Origin: Angustibacter sp049994355
Lineage (GTDB): Bacteria > Actinomycetota > Actinomycetes > Actinomycetales > Angustibacteraceae
Length of the DNA stretch: 64,000 nucleotides
Direction: 5' to 3'
NCBI RefSeq assembly: GCF_049994355.1
Contig: NZ_CP188257.1
Coordinates: 682,001 to 746,000, forward strand
Position numbers and translations under genes: made by a program. Positions 1 through 7,478 of this stretch are shown piece by piece. Each line of letters begins with the position of its first letter. The stretch's first letter is position 1. The notes beneath the pieces are model-generated. The model was given only the letters and a program-made list of their open reading frames with translations. It ran no database searches and was not told the DNA's origin.

Positions 1-216
1 ACCCGACGCTCGCACCTTCGCGTGCAGCTTGAGGGCTTCCTGGTGTTCGTCGGCTACTACTCGCTCACCTCGGGGGCCCTGCTCCTGCTCCATCACCTGG
101 TGAGCGACCCGCCGCGATGGTCCGAGCTCGTCGTGCTGGTCGCGGCCTCGGCGATCGGCACCGTGGCTCGTTTTCTTCTGCTTCGTTCGTGGGTGTTCCG
201 ACAGGAGGTCGGTTGA
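1..216 (+). CDS. GtrA-like membrane protein, C-terminal fragment (cut by window edge)
   Basis: The frame is open from the first base and stops at 214-216, so only the last ~71 residues are present. They contain a hydrophobic segment (GALLLLHHLV), a second one (VVLVAASAIGTVARFLLL) and the ending RFLLLRSWVF. A membrane helix followed by an aromatic R-x-W-x-F tail is characteristic of GtrA/DPMS-type small four-helix membrane proteins, which are thought to help move polyprenyl-linked sugars across the membrane. The gene ends two bases before the glf start, so the two are probably one transcript, which fits a shared cell-envelope polysaccharide role. The family call rests on the tail only and is moderate. 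Confidence 0.6.
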   Translation, partial: TRRSHLRVQLEGFLVFVGYYSLTSGALLLLHHLVSDPPRWSELVVLVAASAIGTVARFLLLRSWVFRQEVG

Positions 217-217
217 C

Positions 218-1360
218 ATGAGGTTCGGTATCGCTGGAGCAGGTTTCTCCGGAGCGGTCGTCGCGCGTGAGCTGGCCGAGGCGGGCCACTCGGCCGTGGT
301 CTTCGAGACCCGCGACCACGTCGCGGGAAACTGCCACACCGAACGGGATCCGTTGACCCAGGTCATGATCCACCGCTACGGACCGCACATCTTCCACACC
401 GGGAACGAGCAGGTGTGGGAGTACGTCAACCGGTTCGGCACGATGGTGCCGTACAACCACCGGGTGCGGACCACGGTCGGCGGTCACGTGTTCCTGCTGC
501 CGGTCAACCTGCTGACCATCAACCAGCTGTTCGGGACGGCCCTGAGTCCTGAGCAGGCCAAGGCCTTCATCGCAGAGCAGGCCGACACCTCGATCACCGA
601 GCCGGCCAACTTCGAGGAGCAGGCGCTGAAGTTCATCGGCCGCCGGCTGTACGAGGCGTTCTTCCTCGGGTACACCCGTAAGCAGTGGGGACTGTCGCCG
701 ACCGAGATCCCCGCGGCCGTGCTGAGGCGGCTGCCGGTGCGCTTCAGCTACGAGGACTCGTACTTCAACCATCCCCACCAGGCGATTCCGCTTGACGGAT
801 ACACCGCGATCGTCGAGGGCATCCTCGACCATCCGGGAATCGAGGTCCGGCTCGGCACCGCGTACACCGAGGCGGACCGGGGCGGCTTCGACCACTCGGT
901 GTGGACCGGCCCGCTCGATGCCTGGTTCGGCCATCGTTTCGGTCGGCTCGGCTACCGCACGCTCGACTTCGAGGAGATCCGAGCCGAGGGCGACTACCTC
1001 GGCTGCCCCGTGATGAACTTCGGCGACGTCGACGTCCCTTACACCCGGATCGCCGAGCACAAGCACTTCGCTCCGTGGGAGGAGCACGAAGGCACCGTGT
1101 GCTTCCGCGAGTTCAGCCGGCTCGCAGGGGATGATGACATCCCGTACTACCCGATCCGGCTCGCCAACGACAAGAGCCTGCTCACCCGCTACGTCCAAGC
1201 GGCACGCGCAGAGCCCCGGGTGACGTTCCTCGGCCGGCTGGGCACCTACCGGTACCTCGACATGGACGTCACGATCGGCGAGGCGCTGGCCGCCGCCGCC
1301 GGGATCCTCGAGGCGGTGCGCGAGGGCGTTGCCGTTCCGGCACTCTTCGTCGACGCCTGA
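218..1360 (+). CDS. glf: UDP-galactopyranose mutase
   Basis: Flavoenzyme of 380 residues that interconverts UDP-galactopyranose and UDP-galactofuranose in the cytoplasm, supplying galactofuranose for cell-wall or capsule glycans. An N-terminal FAD-binding GxGxxG (GAGFSG, residues 7-12) is followed by the family hallmarks RYGPHIFHT, VPYNHRV, YTRKQWG and FSYEDSYFNHPHQAIP, and by a C-terminal block RYLDMDVTIGEAL. The length matches the usual 370-400 residues. The ATG is preceded by AGGAGG at 203-208 with a 9-base spacer. It lies directly behind the GtrA-like gene and is probably cotranscribed with it. It converges on the first SARP gene with only 37 bases between the stops. Confidence 0.95.
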   Translation: MRFGIAGAGFSGAVVARELAEAGHSAVVFETRDHVAGNCHTERDPLTQVMIHRYGPHIFHTGNEQVWEYVNRFGTMVPYNHRVRTTVGGHVFLLPVNLLTINQLFGTALSPEQAKAFIAEQADTSITEPANFEEQALKFIGRRLYEAFFLGYTRKQWGLSPTEIPAAVLRRLPVRFSYEDSYFNHPHQAIPLDGYTAIVEGILDHPGIEVRLGTAYTEADRGGFDHSVWTGPLDAWFGHRFGRLGYRTLDFEEIRAEGDYLGCPVMNFGDVDVPYTRIAEHKHFAPWEEHEGTVCFREFSRLAGDDDIPYYPIRLANDKSLLTRYVQAARAEPRVTFLGRLGTYRYLDMDVTIGEALAAAAGILEAVREGVAVPALFVDA

Positions 1361-1397
1361 CGGGGCAAGCGCATGCGAGCGGTCAGGCTGGCACCGG

Positions 1398-4358
1398 TCA
1401 GCGCGGATCCTGCTCCGCCGTCAGCAGGGCCCTGGCGGACAGGTACTCCTTGGTCTCGAGGCTCCCCAAGGACTCGAAGGCGGCCACCGCGGCCCGGGCG
1501 TGCTGGAGCGCCGACGCGCCGTCCCCGGTGGCCTGCTCGGCCTGCGCGAGCAAGGAGAGCAGGCAGGCGTGGTCGTAGGGCATCAAGGCGTCACCAAAGC
1601 GATCGAGCGTCCGGCGGACATACTCGGCGCCCCGGGCGGGGTCCACGTCCATCAGAGTCTGCGCCGCGCTCTCCGCCGCAAAGCTGGCGGCTTCGAACGC
1701 GGCGTAGTAGCCACCGGAGCCGGCGCGCTCAGCGACCTCGAATGCCTGCGCGAGGTCCTGATCGGCGAGCTCGACCTGGCCCGTGGCCCAGAGGGCCCGG
1801 AACAGCATGACGTAGGAGACCGAGAGCAGGGCGTCATCACCCAGCTCGGTGGCCAGTGCCAGCGAGTCGTCGAGCAGGGCGAGCGCCTCGTCATGCTGAC
1901 CGACGTCGAGCAAGGACTCGCCGAGGTGCTGCATCGTGATGACCCGGAGCGGCGCTAAGCCGGCCCGGGCGGCGGCAGCATCGGCCCGGCGCATCACACT
2001 GATGCCCTGCTGGGGGTCATCGTGCCGCTCGTACAGGACTGCCAGGTTGGTCAGCACCGTGGCCTCGGCCAAGTGCTCACCGGCCTTGGCGGCGGCGGCT
2101 GCCCCGGTGCGATGGCTGATCTCGTGGGCCCGGGTCTCGCCCAGGTTGGCCAGCAGTAGGTAGCCGATGAGGCCCATCGGGATCTGCCAGGCCGCCGGGT
2201 GGCCGCGGTCGGCGGCGACCTGGACGCAGGCCATCAGGTCGTCCAGGGACCGGCTGAACCAGGCGGTTGCTGCGTCGGCATCGCCGAGCCCGAGCTGCTC
2301 GGCGCTCTGACCCGGTGCGGCCATACCCTCGCGCAGCGGCGTGCCCAAGGCCACCCGCCCGGCGCTGGAGGCCGCGGCGTACCAGGCCAGCACCCGGTCC
2401 ACCGCCGCGCCGAGCACTGCCGGGCTGTCCTGCAGGTCGGCTTGCGCGCGTGCGTGCTGGCGCACCAGGTCGTGCATCCGATGCTGCACGCCGTCCGGCT
2501 CGAGCATGTGCCGGGCCGCCAGGGCGCGCAGCAGCTGGTGCGCCTGGTCCGGCGGGCAGTCCAGCAGCCGGGCCGCCGAGTGCTGGTCGAAGTGGACCGT
2601 CGGCCCCGCGCCGAGCAACCGGTAGAGCGCGGCTGCCCGCGGGTCGGCGGCGGACAGCCGCTGGTAGGACCAGGACAGCACCTGGCCCATCATCATCGCC
2701 GGGTCCTCCTCGGCGGTGCCCAACCGATCCAGCAGGCGGTCACCGGCCCGGGAGAGCTGACCGCAGACCTCGTCCAGTCCGAGCGCGGCGTCGTCGTGCT
2801 CGAGGACCTGCTCGGCCGCGATCCGCAGCGCCAGCGGCCAGCGGCTGCACAGCTCGATCAGCTGGCCGACCCGGTCCGGCTGCCCGGCCACCAGTTCGGC
2901 ACCGAGCAGGTGCGACATCAGCTCGACGCATTCGGCGTCGGCCATCGGGCGAACATCCAGCCGGCGGGCGCCCTCGCGAGCCACCAGGCCGCCCATCCGG
3001 TGCCGGCTGGTGACCAGCACCGCGCAGCCCGCCGCGCCCGGCAGCAGATCCTGGACCACCTGCCCCGAGGGTGCATCGTCCAGGAACAGCAGGATCCGGC
3101 GGTCGGCGATCACCGTGCGGAGCATCGCGCTCTGCTCGGCCGCCGCCGCGGGCACGTCCTCGTCCAGCACGCCCAGCGCCCACAGGAAGCCCGGCAGCAC
3201 GTCAGCGGCCACCAGCGCCGGGTGTGCCGGGTCGAAGCCGCGCAGACTGGCGTACAGCTGACCATCGGGATAGCCGGCCGCCACCAGGTGCGCCGCCCGC
3301 AGACCCAGGCTGGTCTTGCCGATCCCGCCCGGACCATGCAGCACCACCACCCGCGGACCAGCCCGGCCCTTCGCCGCGCCCACGTCCTGAGCCTGCGCTG
3401 CGTCCTCGCCCTGAGCCTTCGCTGCGTCCTGGTCCTGGGTCAGCCAGCCGACCAGCTGCGCGGTCTCGCCATGACGGCCGATGAAGTCCCGCGAGGTCGC
3501 CGGCAGCTGCGCCGGCTTGGGCACCGGTTTGGGCACCGGCTTGGGCACCGGCGTGTCCACCCGGGCCGGCGGCCGTTCAGGGTCGCCACCACGCAGCACC
3601 TTCTCGTGCGCGGCGCGCAGACCTGGCCCCGGGTCCAGCCCCAGCTCCTCGCGCAGCGCGTGCCGTACCCGGTCGAACTCCGCCAACGCCTCCGGTCGTC
3701 GGCCCAGCTGGTGCAGTGCGGTGATCAGCAGCTCGCTGAACCGTTCGTTCAGCGGGTCGTTGGCCGCCTCGGACCGCAACGACGACAACGCCTCCATCGC
3801 CCGGGACAGCTCGATCAACAGCTCGACCCGGGCCGCCACCAGCTGGGTGCGCAGGTTCTCCAGCTCCGCCCGGGCCAGGTCCGCGGCCACCCCCTCGACG
3901 TCGGACAGCGGCGAACCGGTCCAGTACGACAAAGCCTGCTCCGCGCCGGCCAACGCCTCCTCCGCTGGAGTGTCCCGGCGCTGCACGTACCCCGCCAGCT
4001 GCCGGACCCGCAGCACATCGCACTCCTCCACCCCCAGGCTGAGCCGATACCCGTCACCGACTCGCTCCAGCCGGTCCGGCCCCAGCAGCCGGCGCAGTGA
4101 CCACACCAGGGTGTGCAGGCTGTGGCTCACCGTCGAGGGCGGCTGCTCACCCCACAAGAAATCCACCAGCACCGACCGGGACAGCGCCAGGCCGGCGTTG
4201 ATCGCCAGCACCGCCAACAAGCTGCGCTGCAGGCGAGGACCCGCCGGCACCTGCATCCCGCGCACCGACAGCGTCACCGGACCCAGCAACCGCACCTGCA
4301 GATCCGGCTCACCGGCATCCTCGCGAGCGACCGAACCCTCACCCGCCGTCGCACCCAT
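1398..4358 (-). CDS. SARP/AfsR-type transcriptional regulator with NB-ARC and TPR domains (paralogue 1)
   Basis: Predicted 986-residue cytoplasmic transcription factor. Residues ~20-115 look like an OmpR-type winged helix (LRLLGPVTLSV-like start, SLHTLVWSLRRLLG). Residues ~120-270 are a bacterial transcriptional activation domain ending in ELGLDPGPGL. A linker holds PKP repeats. A P-loop GPGGIGKTS sits near residue 340, Walker B ILLFLDDA and a sensor VLVTSRHR follow, and the C-terminal third is TPR-like. Family members activate secondary-metabolite or developmental genes and the ATPase/TPR part is regulatory; the target here is unknown. It is the most promoter-distal of three tandem paralogues. 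Each has its own copy of the promoter, so they need not form one operon. The ATG is preceded on the coding strand by a GAGGGG ribosome-binding site. Confidence 0.9.
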   Translation of the reverse strand: MGATAGEGSVAREDAGEPDLQVRLLGPVTLSVRGMQVPAGPRLQRSLLAVLAINAGLALSRSVLVDFLWGEQPPSTVSHSLHTLVWSLRRLLGPDRLERVGDGYRLSLGVEECDVLRVRQLAGYVQRRDTPAEEALAGAEQALSYWTGSPLSDVEGVAADLARAELENLRTQLVAARVELLIELSRAMEALSSLRSEAANDPLNERFSELLITALHQLGRRPEALAEFDRVRHALREELGLDPGPGLRAAHEKVLRGGDPERPPARVDTPVPKPVPKPVPKPAQLPATSRDFIGRHGETAQLVGWLTQDQDAAKAQGEDAAQAQDVGAAKGRAGPRVVVLHGPGGIGKTSLGLRAAHLVAAGYPDGQLYASLRGFDPAHPALVAADVLPGFLWALGVLDEDVPAAAAEQSAMLRTVIADRRILLFLDDAPSGQVVQDLLPGAAGCAVLVTSRHRMGGLVAREGARRLDVRPMADAECVELMSHLLGAELVAGQPDRVGQLIELCSRWPLALRIAAEQVLEHDDAALGLDEVCGQLSRAGDRLLDRLGTAEEDPAMMMGQVLSWSYQRLSAADPRAAALYRLLGAGPTVHFDQHSAARLLDCPPDQAHQLLRALAARHMLEPDGVQHRMHDLVRQHARAQADLQDSPAVLGAAVDRVLAWYAAASSAGRVALGTPLREGMAAPGQSAEQLGLGDADAATAWFSRSLDDLMACVQVAADRGHPAAWQIPMGLIGYLLLANLGETRAHEISHRTGAAAAAKAGEHLAEATVLTNLAVLYERHDDPQQGISVMRRADAAAARAGLAPLRVITMQHLGESLLDVGQHDEALALLDDSLALATELGDDALLSVSYVMLFRALWATGQVELADQDLAQAFEVAERAGSGGYYAAFEAASFAAESAAQTLMDVDPARGAEYVRRTLDRFGDALMPYDHACLLSLLAQAEQATGDGASALQHARAAVAAFESLGSLETKEYLSARALLTAEQDPR

Positions 4359-4403
4359 CAGTCCGCACCCCTCAGGTTCGGACCATCCTTCACCGGTACC
4401 GCC

Positions 4404-4432
4404 ACGGTAGGCCGAGCACGCTGCAGTGTCGA
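4404..4432 (-). promoter_or_regulatory. Promoter of SARP paralogue 1
   Basis: On the minus strand a -35 box TCGACA (4427-4432) and a -10 box TACCGT (4404-4409) are separated by exactly 17 bases. The same boxes and spacing occur before both other paralogues. Between the promoter and the ATG lies a conserved leader containing GGTCCGAACC, a 10-base near-palindrome that could be an operator. Not experimentally supported. Confidence 0.6.
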
Positions 4433-4452
4433 GGCCACACGGGCTGCAGCCG

Positions 4453-7383
4453 TCAGCGCGGGTCCTGCTGCGCCGTCAGCAGGGCCCTGGCGGACTGGTA
4501 CTGCTTGGTCTCGAAGCTCTCCAAGGACTCGAATGCGGCAACCGCGGCCCGGGCGTGCTGGAGCGCCGACGCTCGGTCCCCGGCGGCCTGCTCGGCCTGC
4601 GCGAGCAATGAAAGCAGGCCGGCGTGGTCATGCGGAAGCAAAGCGTCACCAAAGCGATCGAGCGCCCGGCGGACACACTCGCCGGCCCGGGCGGGGTCCA
4701 CGTCCATCAGAGTCCGCGCCGCGCTCTCCGCCGCAAAGTTGGCGGCTTCGAACGCGCCGGCGCGCTCAGCGACCTCGACTGCCTGCTCGAGGTCCCGGTC
4801 GGCGAGCTCGACCTGGCCGGTGGCCCAGTGGGCCCGGAACAGCATGACGTAGCAGTACGAGACCGATGCGTCATCACCCAGCTCGGTGGCCAGTGCCAGG
4901 GATTCGTCGAGCAGGGGGAGCGCCTCGTCATACTGACCGAGGTTGACCAAACAGAGGCCGAGGTTCTGCATCGTGACGACCCGGAGCGGCGCGAAGCCGG
5001 CCCGGGCGGCGGCAGCATCGGCCCGGCGCGCCACTTTGATGCCCTGCTGGGGGTCATCGAGCCGGTCGTACAGGGCTACCAGGTTGTTCAGCACCGCGGC
5101 CTCGGCCAGGTGCTCACCGGCCTTGGCGGCGGCTGCTGCCCCGGTGCGGTGGCTGATCTCATGGGCCCGGTTCTCGCTCAGGTTGGACTGCTCCAGGTAA
5201 CCGAAGAGGCCCAGCGGGATCTGCCATGCCGCCGGGTGGCCGCGTTCGGCGGCGACCTGGATGCACGCCATCAGGTCGTCCAGGGAGCGGCTGAACCAGG
5301 CGGTTGCTGCGTCGGCATCGCCGAGTCCGAGCTGCTCGGCGGTCTGATCCGGTGCGGCCATACCCGCGCGCAGGGCCCTACCCAGGGCCACCCGCCCGGC
5401 GCTGGAGGCCGCGGCGTACCAGGCCAGCACCCGGTCCACCGCCGCGCCCACCGCTGCCGGGCCGTCCTGCAGGTCGGCTTGTGCGCGTGCGTGCTGGCGC
5501 ACCAGGTCGTGCATCCGGTGCTGCACGCCGTCCGGCTCGAGCATGTGCCGGGCCGCCAAGGCGCGCAGTAGCAGGTGCGCCTGGTCCGGTGGGCAGTCCA
5601 GCAGCCGGGCCGCCGAGTGCTGGTCGAAGTGGACCGTCGGGCCCGCGCCGAGCAACCGGTAGAGCGCGGCTGCCCGCTGGTCGGCGGCGGACAGGCGCTG
5701 GTAGGACCAGGACAGGACCTGGCCCATCATCATCGCCGGGTCCTCCTCGGCGGTGCCCAACCGATCCAGCAGGCGGTCACCGGCCCGGGACAGCTGACCG
5801 CAGACCTCGCGCAGTCCGAGGGCGCCGTCGTCGTGCTCGAGGACCTGCTCGGCCGCGATCCGCAGGGCCAGCGGCCAGCGGCTGCACAGCTCGATCAGCT
5901 GGCCGACCCGGTCCGGCTGGCCGGCCACCAGCTCGGCACCGAGCAGGTGCGACATCAGCTCGACGCATTCGGCGTCGGCCATCGGGCGAACATCCAGCCG
6001 GCGTGCTCCCTCGCGAGCCACCAGGCCGCCCATCCGGTGCCGGCTGGTCACCAGCACCGCGCAGCCCGCCGCGCCCGGCAGCAGATCCTGCACGACCTGC
6101 CCCGAGGGCGCGTCGTCCAGGAACAGCAGCATCCGGCGCTCGGCGATCACCGTGCGGAGCATCGCGCTCTGCTCGGCCGCCGCCGCGGGCACGTCCTCGT
6201 CCAGCACGCCCAGCGCCCACAGGAAGCCCGGCAGCACGTCAGCGGCCACCAGCGCCGGGTGTGCCGGGTCGAAGCCGCGCAGACTGGCGTACAGCTGACC
6301 GTCGGGATAGCCGGCGGCCACCAGGTGCGCCGCCCGCAGGCCCAGGCTGGTCTTGCCGATCCCGCCCGGACCGTGCAGCACCACCACCCGCGGACCAGCC
6401 CGATCCTTCGCCGCGTCCTCGCCCTGAGCCTTCGCTGCGTCCTCGCCCTGAGCCTTCGCTGCGTCCTGGTCCTGGGTCAGCCAGCCGACCAGCTGCGCGG
6501 TCTCGCCATGACGGCCGATGAAGTCCCGTGAGGTCGCCGGCAGCTGGGCCGGCTTGGGCACCGGCTTGTCCACCGGCTTGTCCACCCGGGCCGGCGGCCG
6601 TTCTGGGTCGCCACCGCGCAGCACCTTCTCGTGCGCGGTACGCAGACCTGGCCCCGGGTCCAGCCCCAGCTCCTCGCGCAGCGCGTGCCGGACCCGGTCG
6701 AACTCCGCCAACGCCTCCGGCCGCCGACCCAGCTGGTGCAGCGCGGTGATCAGCAGCTCGCTGAACCGTTCGTTCAGCGGGTCGCTGGCCGCCTCGGACC
6801 GCAACGACGACAACGCCTCCACCGCCCGGGACAGCTCGATCAACAGCTCGACCCTCGCCGCAACCAGCTGGGTGCGCAGGCTCTCCAGCTCCGCACGAGC
6901 CAGGTCCGCAGCCACCCCCTCGACGTCGGACAGCGGCGAACCGGTCCAGAACGACAAAGCCTGCTCCGCGCCCGCCAACGCCTCCTCCGCTGGAGTGTCC
7001 CGGCGCTGCACATACGCGGCCAGCTGCCGGACCCGCAGCAGATCGCACTCGCCCTCGCCCAGGCTGAGCCGATACCCGTCACCGACTCGCTCCAGACGGT
7101 CCGGCCCCAGCAGCCGGCGCAGTGACCACACCAGGGTGTGCAGGCTGTGGCTGACCGTCGAGGGCGGCTGCTCACCCCACAAGAAATCCACCAGGACCGA
7201 CCGGGACAGCGCCAGGCCGGCGTTGATCGCCAACACCGCCAACAAGCTGCGCTGCAAGCGAGGACCCGCCGGCACCACCGCCCCGCACACCGACAGCGTC
7301 ACCGGACCCAGCAGCCGCACCTGCAGATCCGGCTCACCGGCATCCTCGCGAAAGACCGAACCCTCACCCGCCGTAGCACCCAT
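4453..7383 (-). CDS. SARP/AfsR-type transcriptional regulator with NB-ARC and TPR domains (paralogue 2)
   Basis: Predicted 976-residue protein, nearly identical to its neighbours through the DNA-binding, activation and ATPase domains, with P-loop GPGGIGKTS, Walker B MLLFLDDA and the same ending QDPR. Differences concentrate in two linkers and in the C-terminal TPR part. The PKP linker reads DKPVDKPVPKP, and the second linker carries two full copies of AKAQGED, whereas paralogue 1 has one. In the TPR region it lacks a few residues (AERAG then AFEAA) that the other two share as GGYYAAFEAA. Diverged sensor ends on a conserved DNA-binding end suggest similar promoters controlled by different signals. 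That is inference. Confidence 0.9.
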   Translation of the reverse strand: MGATAGEGSVFREDAGEPDLQVRLLGPVTLSVCGAVVPAGPRLQRSLLAVLAINAGLALSRSVLVDFLWGEQPPSTVSHSLHTLVWSLRRLLGPDRLERVGDGYRLSLGEGECDLLRVRQLAAYVQRRDTPAEEALAGAEQALSFWTGSPLSDVEGVAADLARAELESLRTQLVAARVELLIELSRAVEALSSLRSEAASDPLNERFSELLITALHQLGRRPEALAEFDRVRHALREELGLDPGPGLRTAHEKVLRGGDPERPPARVDKPVDKPVPKPAQLPATSRDFIGRHGETAQLVGWLTQDQDAAKAQGEDAAKAQGEDAAKDRAGPRVVVLHGPGGIGKTSLGLRAAHLVAAGYPDGQLYASLRGFDPAHPALVAADVLPGFLWALGVLDEDVPAAAAEQSAMLRTVIAERRMLLFLDDAPSGQVVQDLLPGAAGCAVLVTSRHRMGGLVAREGARRLDVRPMADAECVELMSHLLGAELVAGQPDRVGQLIELCSRWPLALRIAAEQVLEHDDGALGLREVCGQLSRAGDRLLDRLGTAEEDPAMMMGQVLSWSYQRLSAADQRAAALYRLLGAGPTVHFDQHSAARLLDCPPDQAHLLLRALAARHMLEPDGVQHRMHDLVRQHARAQADLQDGPAAVGAAVDRVLAWYAAASSAGRVALGRALRAGMAAPDQTAEQLGLGDADAATAWFSRSLDDLMACIQVAAERGHPAAWQIPLGLFGYLEQSNLSENRAHEISHRTGAAAAAKAGEHLAEAAVLNNLVALYDRLDDPQQGIKVARRADAAAARAGFAPLRVVTMQNLGLCLVNLGQYDEALPLLDESLALATELGDDASVSYCYVMLFRAHWATGQVELADRDLEQAVEVAERAGAFEAANFAAESAARTLMDVDPARAGECVRRALDRFGDALLPHDHAGLLSLLAQAEQAAGDRASALQHARAAVAAFESLESFETKQYQSARALLTAQQDPR

Positions 7384-7428
7384 CAGTCCGCACCCCTCAG
7401 GTTCGGACCATCCTTCACCGGTACCGCA

Positions 7429-7457
7429 ACGGTAGGGCGAGCACGCTGCAGTGTCGA
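7429..7457 (-). promoter_or_regulatory. Promoter of SARP paralogue 2
   Basis: On the minus strand -35 TCGACA (7452-7457), a 17-base spacer and -10 TACCGT (7429-7434). The flanking sequence and leader are almost identical to those of paralogue 1, including GGTCCGAACC between the promoter and the start codon. Confidence 0.6.
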
Positions 7458-7478
7458 GGCCACCCTGAGCCGCCGCCG

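Noticed and set aside
2199..4100. Long plus-strand open frames inside the SARP genes
   Set aside because: The same shadow appears in all three paralogues at equivalent places and reads as low-complexity His/Gln/Arg-rich sequence.
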